Shown here: piece by piece, positions 44,352 to 53,001 of the stretch
Layout of the letters: each line of letters starts with the position of its first letter
Numbering within the stretch: position 1 is the first letter of the stretch
NCBI GenBank assembly: GCA_000169115.1
Contig: AAVV01000013.1
Coordinates: 1 to 64,000, forward strand
Direction: 5' to 3'
Origin: a marine gamma proteobacterium HTCC2080
GTDB taxonomy: Bacteria > Pseudomonadota > Gammaproteobacteria > Pseudomonadales > Halieaceae
DNA length: 64,000 nucleotides
Program-made: the position numbers and the translations under genes
Notes under the pieces: generated by a model
Told to the model about the DNA's origin: nothing
The model's database searches: none
The model's input: the letters and a program-made list of their open reading frames with translations, nothing else

Positions 44352-46088
44352 GTGAGCGCCAAAATTAAAGTCGAAAAGCCCTTGGTGGTTTTGCACGGTG
44401 ACGAGATGGCGCAAATTGCCTTCGAGCGCATTTTGGAGCAGTTCGTGCGCACCCGTCTCGCTATCGATTTGATCGAGGTCGATTTGTCTGCTGAAGAGCG
44501 GTTTACCAGCAACGGGCAAGTGGTCGTAGAGGCGATTGAGGCGCTGAAGACGCACGGTGTGGGTATAAAAAATGCGGGAATGACGGTAAACCGCGCTCAG
44601 CTCGATGCGCTGCTCGAACGTCACCCCGCTGTCAACGAAAGTGCACTCGATAAGCTCGCGACCAAATCACCCAACGGAGCCATTCGAAAAGGTATCAGTG
44701 GCAACATCACCCGCGAAGATATTGAATTTAGAAATTTAAAGAGTGTGCGTCCGCAATGGATCGATCGAGATATTGAGGTCGATACCATGGATACCGGTGG
44801 CTTGGACTTCAGTTACAGCGAGCTGTCAGAGGCAACTGGCGTCGCCAAGGTGATCTTCGTGGGCGCCAGTGGCGATCCGGTGGAAGTTCACAGGCGCAGT
44901 CTGAAAAAGGGTGACCCCTGGATGCTGGCAACGAACGCCATTAAAGAAGTACAAGCCTGGGCCCACCACTTTTTTCAGCGTGCTATTGCTGAGGGTCGTG
45001 ATATTTATCTGGGCCTCAAAGATACCGTGGTCCCGGGTTATGACGGTGTTATGCGTGCCGCTATCGAAGATATTTATGAGCGCGACTATAAAGAAAAAGT
45101 GGCGGCTGCCGGTCTGTCTTATTTTTATGAGCTGATCGATGCACAGGCTGCACGTATCATTTCTAACCCGCCTGAACGCGCTCTGTGGGGCGTGCCCGAC
45201 AACGTCAGCGGTATGAAGCTATATAAGCTGGTTCAGCAGTTAAAGCGCTATGGTCTACCGGAGCGCAAAGCCCACGTATCGATTTCACGAATGAGTGCTG
45301 GTGGTGGCGATCAGTATGGTAGCTACAACATGCCAGCACCGGAAGATGGCGTGATTAAAGTTTTGGTTGATGGTGTGGAGAAGCACGCACGGACGGTTAA
45401 GGCTAGTGATCCTATTTTATTTATGTCGAATGATCGCGAGGCCATTAAAGATTGGGTGGAGCAAGTTTTTCTCGACTCGGCAGTTAACAAGAAAGAAATT
45501 TACTTTGGCTTGAAGCGAGAGTTCGTTCAATACGACGAGGTCTACAGCTCAATCATTTTAGAGTTACGCCAAGAGCTGGCGGCTCTTGATACGCCCCCAC
45601 CGTCCTTCATGATTATGCGACCGTCACGGCAGTTGAGCAAAATGATTTGCGATCCGCCACGTTGGGGACTGTATCCCGCACAAAACCTTGATGGCGATAT
45701 TTTCTCTGATATTTCTGCAGCACTCGGTGGCAGCCTCGCCACGGCGAGCTCCATCATTATTAGTAAAGATGGCACCAAGCTGTTTGAAGCGCCTCACGGT
45801 ACAGCTCATGATCTTTATCTACGCTACCTTGAAACCGATGGCAAAGAGGCCAACTTCAATTCCTCAGCGCTGATTTTTGCCGTTGCTAACGCTCTTGAGG
45901 AGCTGGCAGGACGAGAAAATAACGAGGCACTAAATGCCTATGCGAGTAGCTTAAAAGCTGCCCTCATTGAAACGGTATCACAGGGGACTATTACGGGTGA
46001 CCTAAAGGGCAAAACCCTCAATCCAGAAGCAGAAACTGTGGTCGATATGATTGGGTTTCTCGATGCTGTGGAGGCCAATCTAAAGTAG
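44352..46088 (+). CDS. Isocitrate dehydrogenase-like protein with internal duplication
   Basis: 578 residues from the GTG at 44352, with GGGAG about seven bases upstream. N-terminal (KPLVVLHGDEMAQIAFERIL), substrate-binding KSPNGAIR (105-112) and C-terminal NLDGDIFSDISAALGGSLATASS, HGTAHD segments match the eukaryote-type NADP-isocitrate dehydrogenase (about 410 residues). The extra ~150 residues appear as a second copy of the middle segment: residues about 164-281 and 333-445 align (RDIYLGLKDTVVPGYDGVM with KEIYFGLKREFVQYDEVYS). GDQY with the catalytic Tyr is kept only before copy B (319-322), while Asp263 (LID) is only in copy A. It probably oxidises isocitrate or a related acid; activity is uncertain. 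Confidence 0.8.
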   Translation: MSAKIKVEKPLVVLHGDEMAQIAFERILEQFVRTRLAIDLIEVDLSAEERFTSNGQVVVEAIEALKTHGVGIKNAGMTVNRAQLDALLERHPAVNESALDKLATKSPNGAIRKGISGNITREDIEFRNLKSVRPQWIDRDIEVDTMDTGGLDFSYSELSEATGVAKVIFVGASGDPVEVHRRSLKKGDPWMLATNAIKEVQAWAHHFFQRAIAEGRDIYLGLKDTVVPGYDGVMRAAIEDIYERDYKEKVAAAGLSYFYELIDAQAARIISNPPERALWGVPDNVSGMKLYKLVQQLKRYGLPERKAHVSISRMSAGGGDQYGSYNMPAPEDGVIKVLVDGVEKHARTVKASDPILFMSNDREAIKDWVEQVFLDSAVNKKEIYFGLKREFVQYDEVYSSIILELRQELAALDTPPPSFMIMRPSRQLSKMICDPPRWGLYPAQNLDGDIFSDISAALGGSLATASSIIISKDGTKLFEAPHGTAHDLYLRYLETDGKEANFNSSALIFAVANALEELAGRENNEALNAYASSLKAALIETVSQGTITGDLKGKTLNPEAETVVDMIGFLDAVEANLK

Positions 46089-46225
46089 GCCTGAATTGGT
46101 TGCACTAGGTAGGGCTCGTTAGGGCAGAGGTAGACCTGCGCAAAGCAGGCCTGTACCTTCCGTACGTATCACGAGCAGGCGAAGCGGCACCGTTTTGGCA
46201 GCCGCGGGAGAAACAGGAGGGCACT

Positions 46226-47758
46226 ATGGGGCAGCGAAGGGAGCTTTTCTTCAGACTTCTAGTGTCATTGGGTTTGTGCCTTGGGGCACCGATTCCAACC
46301 CTAGCCGACACGCTTATCGTCAATGCGCTGGTGCTTGATGGTACGGGCAGTCCGGGCCAGCGAGGCAGTATTCGAATCATTGGCGACCAAATTTCGGACG
46401 TGGGAAATTTGACGGCGCGCGCTACCGATACCCTAGTTGATGCTCAAGGCCTTGTGCTGAGCCCCGGGTTTATCGATACCCACAGCCACGCGGACGAGCA
46501 CTTACTGACTCAGCGCAATGCTGCACCTAAAATCACCCAAGGCATTACCACGGTTATAGTTGGTCAAGATGGCAGTTCGCCCTATCCCCTGAAGAATTTT
46601 TTTCAGGCCCTGGAGCAGACCCCCGCCAAGATCAATGTGGCGGCTTATGTGGGCCACAACACGTTGCGCGACGCCGTAATGGGCAAAGGCAACCGGGAGG
46701 AGGCGACCCCGTCACAAATGCAATCGATGGCTAGCTTACTGGGATCGGAGCTGAATTCAGGGGCCATTGGCTTATCGACGGGCCTGGAATATGAGCCCGG
46801 TATTTACAGTTCTCGAGCCGAGGTTTTATTGCTGGCACAGCAGACCGCTCAGCGGGGCGGTCGCTACATTAGTCATTTGCGTAGTGAAGATCGTTGGTTC
46901 GAGGACAGTATCGAAGAGATTATTGAGATAGGGCGGGTTACCGGTATGCCCGTGCAAATCTCTCATATTAAACTCGCGATGAAGCGTCTCTGGGGAAGTG
47001 CCCCTGTGCTACTAAAACAATTAGATGCCGCTCGCGATGAGGGTATCGACATTACGGCAGATATTTACCCTTATACCTTTTGGCAGTCGCACATGATGGT
47101 GTTGTTGCCCGAAAGAGACCCCCTCGATATGTCAGCTATTGATCTGGTCATGCGAGAGCTTGCTCCGCCTGAAGGGATTATTTTCACGCACTTTCCTGCA
47201 GAACCTAGCTATGTGGGTAAAACCCTTGTCGAGATTGCAGGTTTGCGTAACGAAAGTCCGGGAGAGGCCTTTTCTCAATTGGCACAACAATCGATTGCCT
47301 ATGAAGAAAAAACCGGCCAGTCAGGCGATATGATGATTGGTACCAGCATGGACGAGGGCGACTTACGCGACCTTATGGCTTGGCCTCATACCAACATTTG
47401 TACTGACGGCGGTTTACAAGATCGTCACCCTCGGGGCGCGGGTAGTTTTCCCCGGGTGCTCGGTTATTACGCGCGAGACGCCGCACTCTTTTCCCTCGAA
47501 AGCGCGGTGCAGAAAATGACCGCATTGCCCGCACAGCATTTAGGGATGAAAGATCGAGGCATGATCAAGCCCGGTTACAAGGCTGATTTGGTGCTGTTCG
47601 ACCCTGCAACCGTTATCGATCGTGCGACGACATCGGAGCCGTTTTTAGCCGCCGTGGGTATTAGCGATGTTTGGGTCAATGGCACGCGGGTTATGGAAAA
47701 CGGGCACCCGACTGAGGCTTATCCTGGTCGCGTTGTTCGTCGAACGAGTACCCCTTAA
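46226..47758 (+). CDS. Exported N-acyl-D-amino-acid deacylase (D-aminoacylase)
   Basis: 510 residues with a signal peptide (LLVSLGLCLGAPIPTLA). It is an amidohydrolase: GFIDTHSHADEHLL with the first metal-binding His residues, TQGITTVIVGQDG, YISHLRSEDRWFEDSIEEII, MPVQISHIKLAMKRLWG, and late DGGLQDRHPRGAGSFPRVLG. These match D-aminoacylase, which removes the acyl group from N-acyl-D-amino acids. A secreted form should act in the periplasm. AGGAGGG lies before the ATG, and its stop overlaps the dgcN start by one base, so the two belong to one operon. Confidence 0.88.
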   Translation: MGQRRELFFRLLVSLGLCLGAPIPTLADTLIVNALVLDGTGSPGQRGSIRIIGDQISDVGNLTARATDTLVDAQGLVLSPGFIDTHSHADEHLLTQRNAAPKITQGITTVIVGQDGSSPYPLKNFFQALEQTPAKINVAAYVGHNTLRDAVMGKGNREEATPSQMQSMASLLGSELNSGAIGLSTGLEYEPGIYSSRAEVLLLAQQTAQRGGRYISHLRSEDRWFEDSIEEIIEIGRVTGMPVQISHIKLAMKRLWGSAPVLLKQLDAARDEGIDITADIYPYTFWQSHMMVLLPERDPLDMSAIDLVMRELAPPEGIIFTHFPAEPSYVGKTLVEIAGLRNESPGEAFSQLAQQSIAYEEKTGQSGDMMIGTSMDEGDLRDLMAWPHTNICTDGGLQDRHPRGAGSFPRVLGYYARDAALFSLESAVQKMTALPAQHLGMKDRGMIKPGYKADLVLFDPATVIDRATTSEPFLAAVGISDVWVNGTRVMENGHPTEAYPGRVVRRTSTP

Positions 47759-48762
47759 TGGAGCTCGATTTACCTGCACCTCATTTGCTTTTCTTAGGTG
47801 ATATCACTAACCCATTGGATGCCAAGACCGCGGTTGGGCTTCGCGATTGGCAGCCAGAGCGGTGTGTGGGGCAATGGCGCCTTCCGGGTTGCACCGTAGA
47901 TCTTGGGCTGCCAGATATGACTCCGACCGCTGCGGTGGCGGCAGGTGCGAAAAGTGTTTTGATTGGTGTTGCGCCTTTGGGGGGAGCACTGGCGCCATGC
48001 TGGATATCACCATTGGTCGATGCGCTGGCCAGTGGACTCAGTATTGTCAGCGGATTGCACCAAAACTTAGAGGGGCTACCCGCACTGTCTCGGGCCGCCC
48101 GCGCAGCGCGACAGCAGCTTATCGATGTGCGTGTTGCTCCGGAGAATATTCCTCTTGCCAGCGGCCAGCGTCGAACAGGTAAACGTTTGCTAACAGTCGG
48201 GACAGACTGCTGTGTGGGGAAAAAATATACGGCTCTCGCGTTTGCCAAAGCGTTGAAACACCGAGGGTTTCCGAGCACATTTCGTGCAACCGGGCAAACC
48301 GGCATTATGATCGCCGGTGGGGGTATCCCCATGGACGCTGTAGTTTCAGATTTTATCGCAGGCGCCGCAGAGTGCTTGAGCCCTAATGCTGCTGAAGCAC
48401 ACTGGGATATTATTGAAGGCCAGGGCTCATTGTTTCATCCGGCGTATGCAGCTGTAACTTTGGGGCTGCTCCATGGCAGTCAGCCCGATGCATTACTGCT
48501 GTGCCACGAGGCGGGTCGGACGGCGATTGATGAATATGAAGCCTTTGAAATTCCAGATTTAAAAACCTGTATTAATCGCTATGAGCAGGCCGCGTCGTTA
48601 ACAAATGAAATGGCGCGTGTGGTGGGTGTGAGTCTCAATACCTCGACGCTCAGTACTGAGGAAGCGAAGCGGGTGTGTGCTGAGGTGTCTGAACAGACAG
48701 GATTGCCCTGTTTGGATCCGATGCGAGACGATTTGGCACCCTGGGTAGCCGTTCTAACCTGA
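47758..48762 (+). CDS. dgcN: D-glutamate N-acetyltransferase-type protein DgcN (DUF1611)
   Basis: 334 residues of the DUF1611 family: an N-terminal Rossmann-like domain (DLGLPDMTPTAAVAAGAKSVLIGVAPLGG) and a P-loop-type C-terminal domain with GTDCCVGKKYTALAF, RATGQTGIMIAGGGIPMDAVVSDF, and IEGQGSLFHPAYAAVTLGLLHGS. In marine bacteria DgcN acts with DgcA: it acetylates D-glutamate so that DgcA can racemise it. The next gene is indeed a DgcA-like epimerase. Confidence 0.85.
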   Translation: MELDLPAPHLLFLGDITNPLDAKTAVGLRDWQPERCVGQWRLPGCTVDLGLPDMTPTAAVAAGAKSVLIGVAPLGGALAPCWISPLVDALASGLSIVSGLHQNLEGLPALSRAARAARQQLIDVRVAPENIPLASGQRRTGKRLLTVGTDCCVGKKYTALAFAKALKHRGFPSTFRATGQTGIMIAGGGIPMDAVVSDFIAGAAECLSPNAAEAHWDIIEGQGSLFHPAYAAVTLGLLHGSQPDALLLCHEAGRTAIDEYEAFEIPDLKTCINRYEQAASLTNEMARVVGVSLNTSTLSTEEAKRVCAEVSEQTGLPCLDPMRDDLAPWVAVLT

Positions 48763-48831
48763 TGGATGGCCTGTGATGAAGGGGCTTAGGCTGGATTTTA
48801 ATTGCGTCAGGACGCTGTGGAAGGAGGCGAG

Positions 48832-49806
48832 TTGAAACTCAAAATCACACCGCGTCAATGGACCATGACCGCTCCATTTGTCACCGCAGGGGAAACGGTT
48901 TCTGAAATCGATGTCTTGCATATTGAGCTCAGTATTGATGGCATCACAGGTAGAGCTGAGACCATGGGGGTCGATTATCTGGGCGAGACGATCACCTCCA
49001 TGAAGCACGAGTTAGGACGACTTAGTGAGGCGACTCTAGCGTCATTAAACAGCGCTGATTTACAGGCTCTGCTTCCTCCGGGGGGGAGTCGCAATGGACT
49101 AGACTGCGCGCTGTGGGATTTGCGGTCAAAACATACGTCCAAGGGTATTGCTGCCCTCACAGGCATACCGCTGAAATCCGTTGAGACGCTGTATACCCTG
49201 TCCCTTGATGATCCGGAAAACATGGCCAGATGTGCCCGGGATGCCGCCCATCTAAAACACCTCAAACTTAAGTTAAACGCCAACGATACGCTTGGGTGCC
49301 TAGAGGCCGTGCGCGGCGCCCGCCCGGACGCTAGTATCGTTATCGACGCCAATGGCAGCTGGCCTGAAAGCTTACTGTTGACCTTGGGAGACGATTTGCA
49401 GCGGCTAAACGTTGCCCTGCTCGAGCAGCCCCTCGCGCCCGATCAGGATTTTCGCCTCGAGAATTTAAATTACCCTGTACCGCTGTGTGCCGATGAGTCT
49501 TGTCAGGCAAGCGGCGACCTCGAACGTGTTGCCAACTGTTATCAGGCGATTAACATCAAACTCGATAAATGTGGGGGCCTTACCGACGCGCTGCGTATGC
49601 GAGATTGGTGTCGTCAGTACGGTAAGCAGGTCATGGTCGGAAATATGCTGGGCTCATCATTGGCTATGGCGCCGGCAATGGTCGTGGCTCAGGGTGCTAC
49701 ATTTGTCGATCTCGATGGCCCTTTGTGGCAGTCCAGTGATGTGCTGCCTGAGCTGCAGATTATTGATGGGGTCATTCGCCCCCCCGCTACCGAACTCTGG
49801 GGGTAG
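48832..49806 (+). CDS. dgcA: Enolase-superfamily epimerase DgcA (N-acetyl-D-Glu racemase / dipeptide epimerase-like)
   Basis: 324 residues from the TTG at 48832, chosen because AAGGAGG lies five bases upstream; the ORF is open from 48802. The mandelate racemase/muconate lactonising group signature is complete: LKLKL (catalytic KxK), IDANGSW, LLEQPL, CADES (three metal ligands), and INIKLDKCGG (second catalytic Lys). The sequence fits L-Ala-D/L-Glu epimerase-like proteins and DgcA. The pairing with dgcN points to D-glutamate use; dipeptide epimerisation is the alternative. Confidence 0.85.
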   Translation: MKLKITPRQWTMTAPFVTAGETVSEIDVLHIELSIDGITGRAETMGVDYLGETITSMKHELGRLSEATLASLNSADLQALLPPGGSRNGLDCALWDLRSKHTSKGIAALTGIPLKSVETLYTLSLDDPENMARCARDAAHLKHLKLKLNANDTLGCLEAVRGARPDASIVIDANGSWPESLLLTLGDDLQRLNVALLEQPLAPDQDFRLENLNYPVPLCADESCQASGDLERVANCYQAINIKLDKCGGLTDALRMRDWCRQYGKQVMVGNMLGSSLAMAPAMVVAQGATFVDLDGPLWQSSDVLPELQIIDGVIRPPATELWG

Positions 49807-49821
49807 CGCTTTTCAACAGGA

Positions 49822-50421
49822 TCAGCCAAGTGCACCCTCAGTGCTAACGGGGCTATCCTCGACGAACTGAATCAGCTCCGGGAAAAAGTCCATGAAATCT
49901 GCACGCAGCGCATCATGATTTTGCTGCAGCTCAATGATCCCACGGCCTAAGTGACTGGGGCGTTTTAACCGGCTCTCAATGCCACACAGCGCTTGATGAA
50001 TGCCATTCATCTGCTGGTAGCTGCCGAGTAAATCGTAATGAATCATATAGTTCAGCGTAGGTTGCATTTTGTCCGGTGCAAAATGGCTGTTCTGTTTTAA
50101 ATGAGCGTACACCTGAGTCGTGAAGCTGTTGAGTGGCTGGTCGCTAAAACTGACCCACTGAGTAGCTAGAAAGTGATCATAAAAAACATCGATCAAAATT
50201 CCGGCATAACGTCTGAACTCGGGGCTAATGCGGTTCTTACTGCGCTTTACGATAGTGTGTGCATCAGTAAAAGAGTCGACACGGCGGTGCTGAACAATGG
50301 CAGCGCGCAGCGGTTTGGGTATCGCCTCGTCAACGGGGCCTTTGACAAAGTCTCCCATAAGACTGCCCAGCAAGCTGTTTGAAGTTTTATCGGCGAGGAG
50401 CAGGTGGGCTAGGTAATTCAT
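49822..50421 (-). CDS. acpH: Acyl carrier protein phosphodiesterase
   Basis: 199 residues that begin MNYLAHLLLADKTSNSLLGSLMGDFVKGPV and carry AIVQHRRVDSFTDAH and LIDVFYDHFLA. These His/Asp motifs are those of AcpH (DUF479), a distant HD-type hydrolase. It removes the phosphopantetheine arm from ACP. It is cytoplasmic and converges on dgcA. Confidence 0.93.
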   Translation of the reverse strand: MNYLAHLLLADKTSNSLLGSLMGDFVKGPVDEAIPKPLRAAIVQHRRVDSFTDAHTIVKRSKNRISPEFRRYAGILIDVFYDHFLATQWVSFSDQPLNSFTTQVYAHLKQNSHFAPDKMQPTLNYMIHYDLLGSYQQMNGIHQALCGIESRLKRPSHLGRGIIELQQNHDALRADFMDFFPELIQFVEDSPVSTEGALG

Positions 50422-50574
50422 GCTGTGCTTAGGGTCAAGGGCTTGAGGTGTTTTTGGGACGAGCGGCTGTAATTGTCTGGAGGCCTTTACTCAAAGCCGC
50501 AGAAGAGGGCACAGTTTTGAAAACAAAAAAGCGCTCCGAATGTTTCTCGATTGAACGGGTTGAGGTTTTGGCGA

Positions 50575-51489
50575 TCATGCCTTTAGAGCCTCAAGGTGCG
50601 CCACGACCGAAGTGCCCAGTGCCTGCAGGTCGTAGCCGCCCTCCAAGGCTGAAACGATTCGTCCCTTAGCATACTGCTTTGCCAAGGCAACGATTTCTTG
50701 GGTTATCCAGAAATAGTCATCTTCCAGGAGTTGTAACTGCGCTAGGGGATCGGCTTGATGACCGTCAAACCCTGCTGACAGCAGAATTAAATCGGGCTGA
50801 TGGTCATGGATGGCAGGCCACCAATCACGGGCGATGGCTTGGCGAAAGGCATTTCCGGCTGTTCCTGATGGCAGCGGTGTATTCACAATATTAGGCCTAT
50901 CGACCTCGTGAAATCGACCGGGATAAAAGGGGTGCTGAAAGCTAGAGCACACCAAAATATTGGGGTTGTCCTTACACAGGTCGACGGTGCCATTACCGTG
51001 ATGCACATCGAAGTCGAGAATCGCGACTTTGCGAATGCCGCTAATTTTTAAGGCGTTTATGGCTGCAATCGCAACGCTGTTCAGTAGACAAAACCCCATG
51101 GGGCTATTGTGCTCGGCATGATGTCCGGGCGGACGGACCGCACAAAACACTCGTTGGTCTCTACCGGAGATGACGTCGTTGACGCCCTGCCATACCGCTC
51201 CTGCGGCATGTTCAGCGGCTGCTAGGCTGCGGGAACTCATCCATGTGTCGGGATCTAAGGCCTCTAGACCTTCATGAGGTCTTTTTTCTTCAAGCGATGA
51301 AAAGTAATGAAGGTCGTGAGCAATGTCGACTTGGGCGCTGCTAATCTTTGGCGCAGAAATTAGCGGGAAGTCATTGCTAACTCCTGTGTCTTCCAAATAT
51401 TTCAAAAGGTGCACTAGCCTATCGGGCCGCTCGGGATGACCTGGGGGAACCTCATGTTCGATGCAACTTTGATGAGTATAAATCAGCAT
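50575..51489 (-). CDS. Histone deacetylase family hydrolase (acetoin utilisation AcuC-like)
   Basis: 304 residues with the class II deacetylase signature: HPERPDRL near the start, VRPPGHHAEHNSPMGFCLLNSVAIAA (tandem active-site His), ILDFDVHHGNGT (zinc ligands Asp and His), SAGFDGHQADPL (second Asp) and ALEGGYD. Bacterial members deacetylate polyamines or protein lysines using zinc. The substrate is unknown. It lies 153 bp before acpH on the same strand. Confidence 0.93.
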   Translation of the reverse strand: MLIYTHQSCIEHEVPPGHPERPDRLVHLLKYLEDTGVSNDFPLISAPKISSAQVDIAHDLHYFSSLEEKRPHEGLEALDPDTWMSSRSLAAAEHAAGAVWQGVNDVISGRDQRVFCAVRPPGHHAEHNSPMGFCLLNSVAIAAINALKISGIRKVAILDFDVHHGNGTVDLCKDNPNILVCSSFQHPFYPGRFHEVDRPNIVNTPLPSGTAGNAFRQAIARDWWPAIHDHQPDLILLSAGFDGHQADPLAQLQLLEDDYFWITQEIVALAKQYAKGRIVSALEGGYDLQALGTSVVAHLEALKA

Positions 51490-51960
51490 GATTGGTACGC
51501 TCTAAACCTCTGCCGCTTTTGGGTCGTGTGACGTAGAGTGTATTGGCAAAAGGTGTGTCTCTGAAAGCGATCTCTGTAAAACCCGTGTCGGTAGCAACAC
51601 TCGCGATGCAAGGGCAGCAAAACAAGACGCTGCGGGTTGTGGTCTGTTGAATATATAGTTTGAGCGCAATAGAGGCATGGGTTTCCCCAAGAAAAAATTG
51701 AGAGCACTGATGGGCGGGTTGCAGAGCCCCCTCCGTAACGTTTTTTCGACAGGCGTTATGATTTTCAGTCTTAGCGTAACGCGATAAGATTTGCTGCGCC
51801 CACTTGCTGGTAAATATCCTGATCAGACCAGAACGCTGTCGGTATTTTTTTCGCATCTGCGCAGTCAAAATTGGCTGCTGACCATACATTGTTCGGCGAA
51901 TTGCGCATAATGCCTCAGGCCGCGTGAGTCATGCGGCAAAAAATTTAGTGGAGGGTGTCT
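51490..51960. other. Intergenic region between divergent hydrolase and galE genes
   Basis: This region should hold promoters for both neighbours. Minus-strand frames at 51452-51889 (145 codons) and 51483-51707 overlap the hydrolase start. The first shows fragments faintly like uroporphyrinogen-III synthase (IFTSKWAQQIL, CIASVATDTGFTEIAF), but the spacing does not fit, so I make no gene call. Confidence 0.35.
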
Positions 51961-52944
51961 TTGCACTATTTGGTAACAGGCGGCGCAGGGTATATCGGTT
52001 CGCACCTAGTACTTGCCCTCGTAGAGGCCGAGCATCGGGTGACGGTGCTCGATGACTTTTCCACGGGGCACCGCTGGGCGACCGAGGGTCATGAAGTGAT
52101 CGAAGTCGATATTCGAGATTTGGCGGCTTTGCGCAGCGCGCTGTTGCATCGGCATTTTGATGGGGTCTTTCATTTTGCTGCTAAATCTCTGGTGGGAGAG
52201 TCTGGCCAGAAACCTCTGTTGTACTATCAAAACAACGTCAGTGGCACCGCCAACCTGCTGGAGGTTGCGCTTGAGAGTGGCTGGGGTCATTGTGTTTTTT
52301 CCTCAACGGCAGCTGTTTACGGAAGCCCCCAAGCGCGCGTGATAGCTGAAGAACACCCGTTAAACCCCGTCAATGTTTATGGCGAGACTAAGCTAGCCAT
52401 GGAGCAGATGCTGTCTGCGGTTCACAAGCAGGGGGCAATGCAGGCGGTGTGTTTGCGCTACTTTAATGCTGCAGGGGCTGCCCCCGACGCCCATAGAGGC
52501 GAGTGGCATGAGCCTGAAACACATCTTATTCCGAACATTTTGCGCAAGGCCGCGGGAGAAGACCGCGCACTGACTATTTTTGGCGACGACTACGACACGC
52601 CTGATGGCACGTGCATTCGCGATTACATTCACGTTCTTGATCTGGCTCAAGCCCACCTCAAGGCGATGACAATGCTACACCGCGAAGGGGGTTTCCATAC
52701 GCTCAACCTTGGCAGTGAGGCGGGGTACTCGGTGCGTGAGATTCTTGAGGCCTGCGAAACAACAGTCGGACGGCCAATAACCCATGAAATAGGGCCTCGC
52801 AGGCGGGGCGATCCAGCGCGACTCGTGGCAGATGCCAGTCGGGCCGGGCAGATACTCGATTGGCGAGCGACTCGAAGCCTAGGTGAGATTGTTGAATCCG
52901 CGTGGCTGTGGGAGCAAGAGCGCCAGAATTTGCAGGCGCGCTGA
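51961..52944 (+). CDS. galE: UDP-glucose 4-epimerase
   Basis: 327 residues from the TTG at 51961, which has GGAGGG five bases upstream; a GTG at 51955 overlaps that site. The extended SDR fold shows the NAD site VTGGAGYIGSHLV, DIRDLAALRSAL, FSSTAAVYG, the catalytic YGETK and RYFNAAGAAP. It interconverts UDP-galactose and UDP-glucose, closing the Leloir pathway. It faces the GH42-galK-galT operon tail-to-tail. Confidence 0.96.
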   Translation: MHYLVTGGAGYIGSHLVLALVEAEHRVTVLDDFSTGHRWATEGHEVIEVDIRDLAALRSALLHRHFDGVFHFAAKSLVGESGQKPLLYYQNNVSGTANLLEVALESGWGHCVFSSTAAVYGSPQARVIAEEHPLNPVNVYGETKLAMEQMLSAVHKQGAMQAVCLRYFNAAGAAPDAHRGEWHEPETHLIPNILRKAAGEDRALTIFGDDYDTPDGTCIRDYIHVLDLAQAHLKAMTMLHREGGFHTLNLGSEAGYSVREILEACETTVGRPITHEIGPRRRGDPARLVADASRAGQILDWRATRSLGEIVESAWLWEQERQNLQAR

Positions 52945-53001
52945 TAGCGTGTTTCTTCGGAATAGGGTTGCTTGTTGCCAGTGACGCCGCTTTGGCGATG
53001 C

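Noticed and set aside
47781-48332. 183-codon minus-strand frame inside dgcN
   Set aside because: It lies antisense to a clearly recognised gene and has no family signature.
51452-51889. Possible hemD-like gene or pseudogene upstream of the histone deacetylase-like gene
   Set aside because: Only short fragments look like uroporphyrinogen-III synthase, motif spacing is wrong, and the frame overlaps the start of the better-supported gene.
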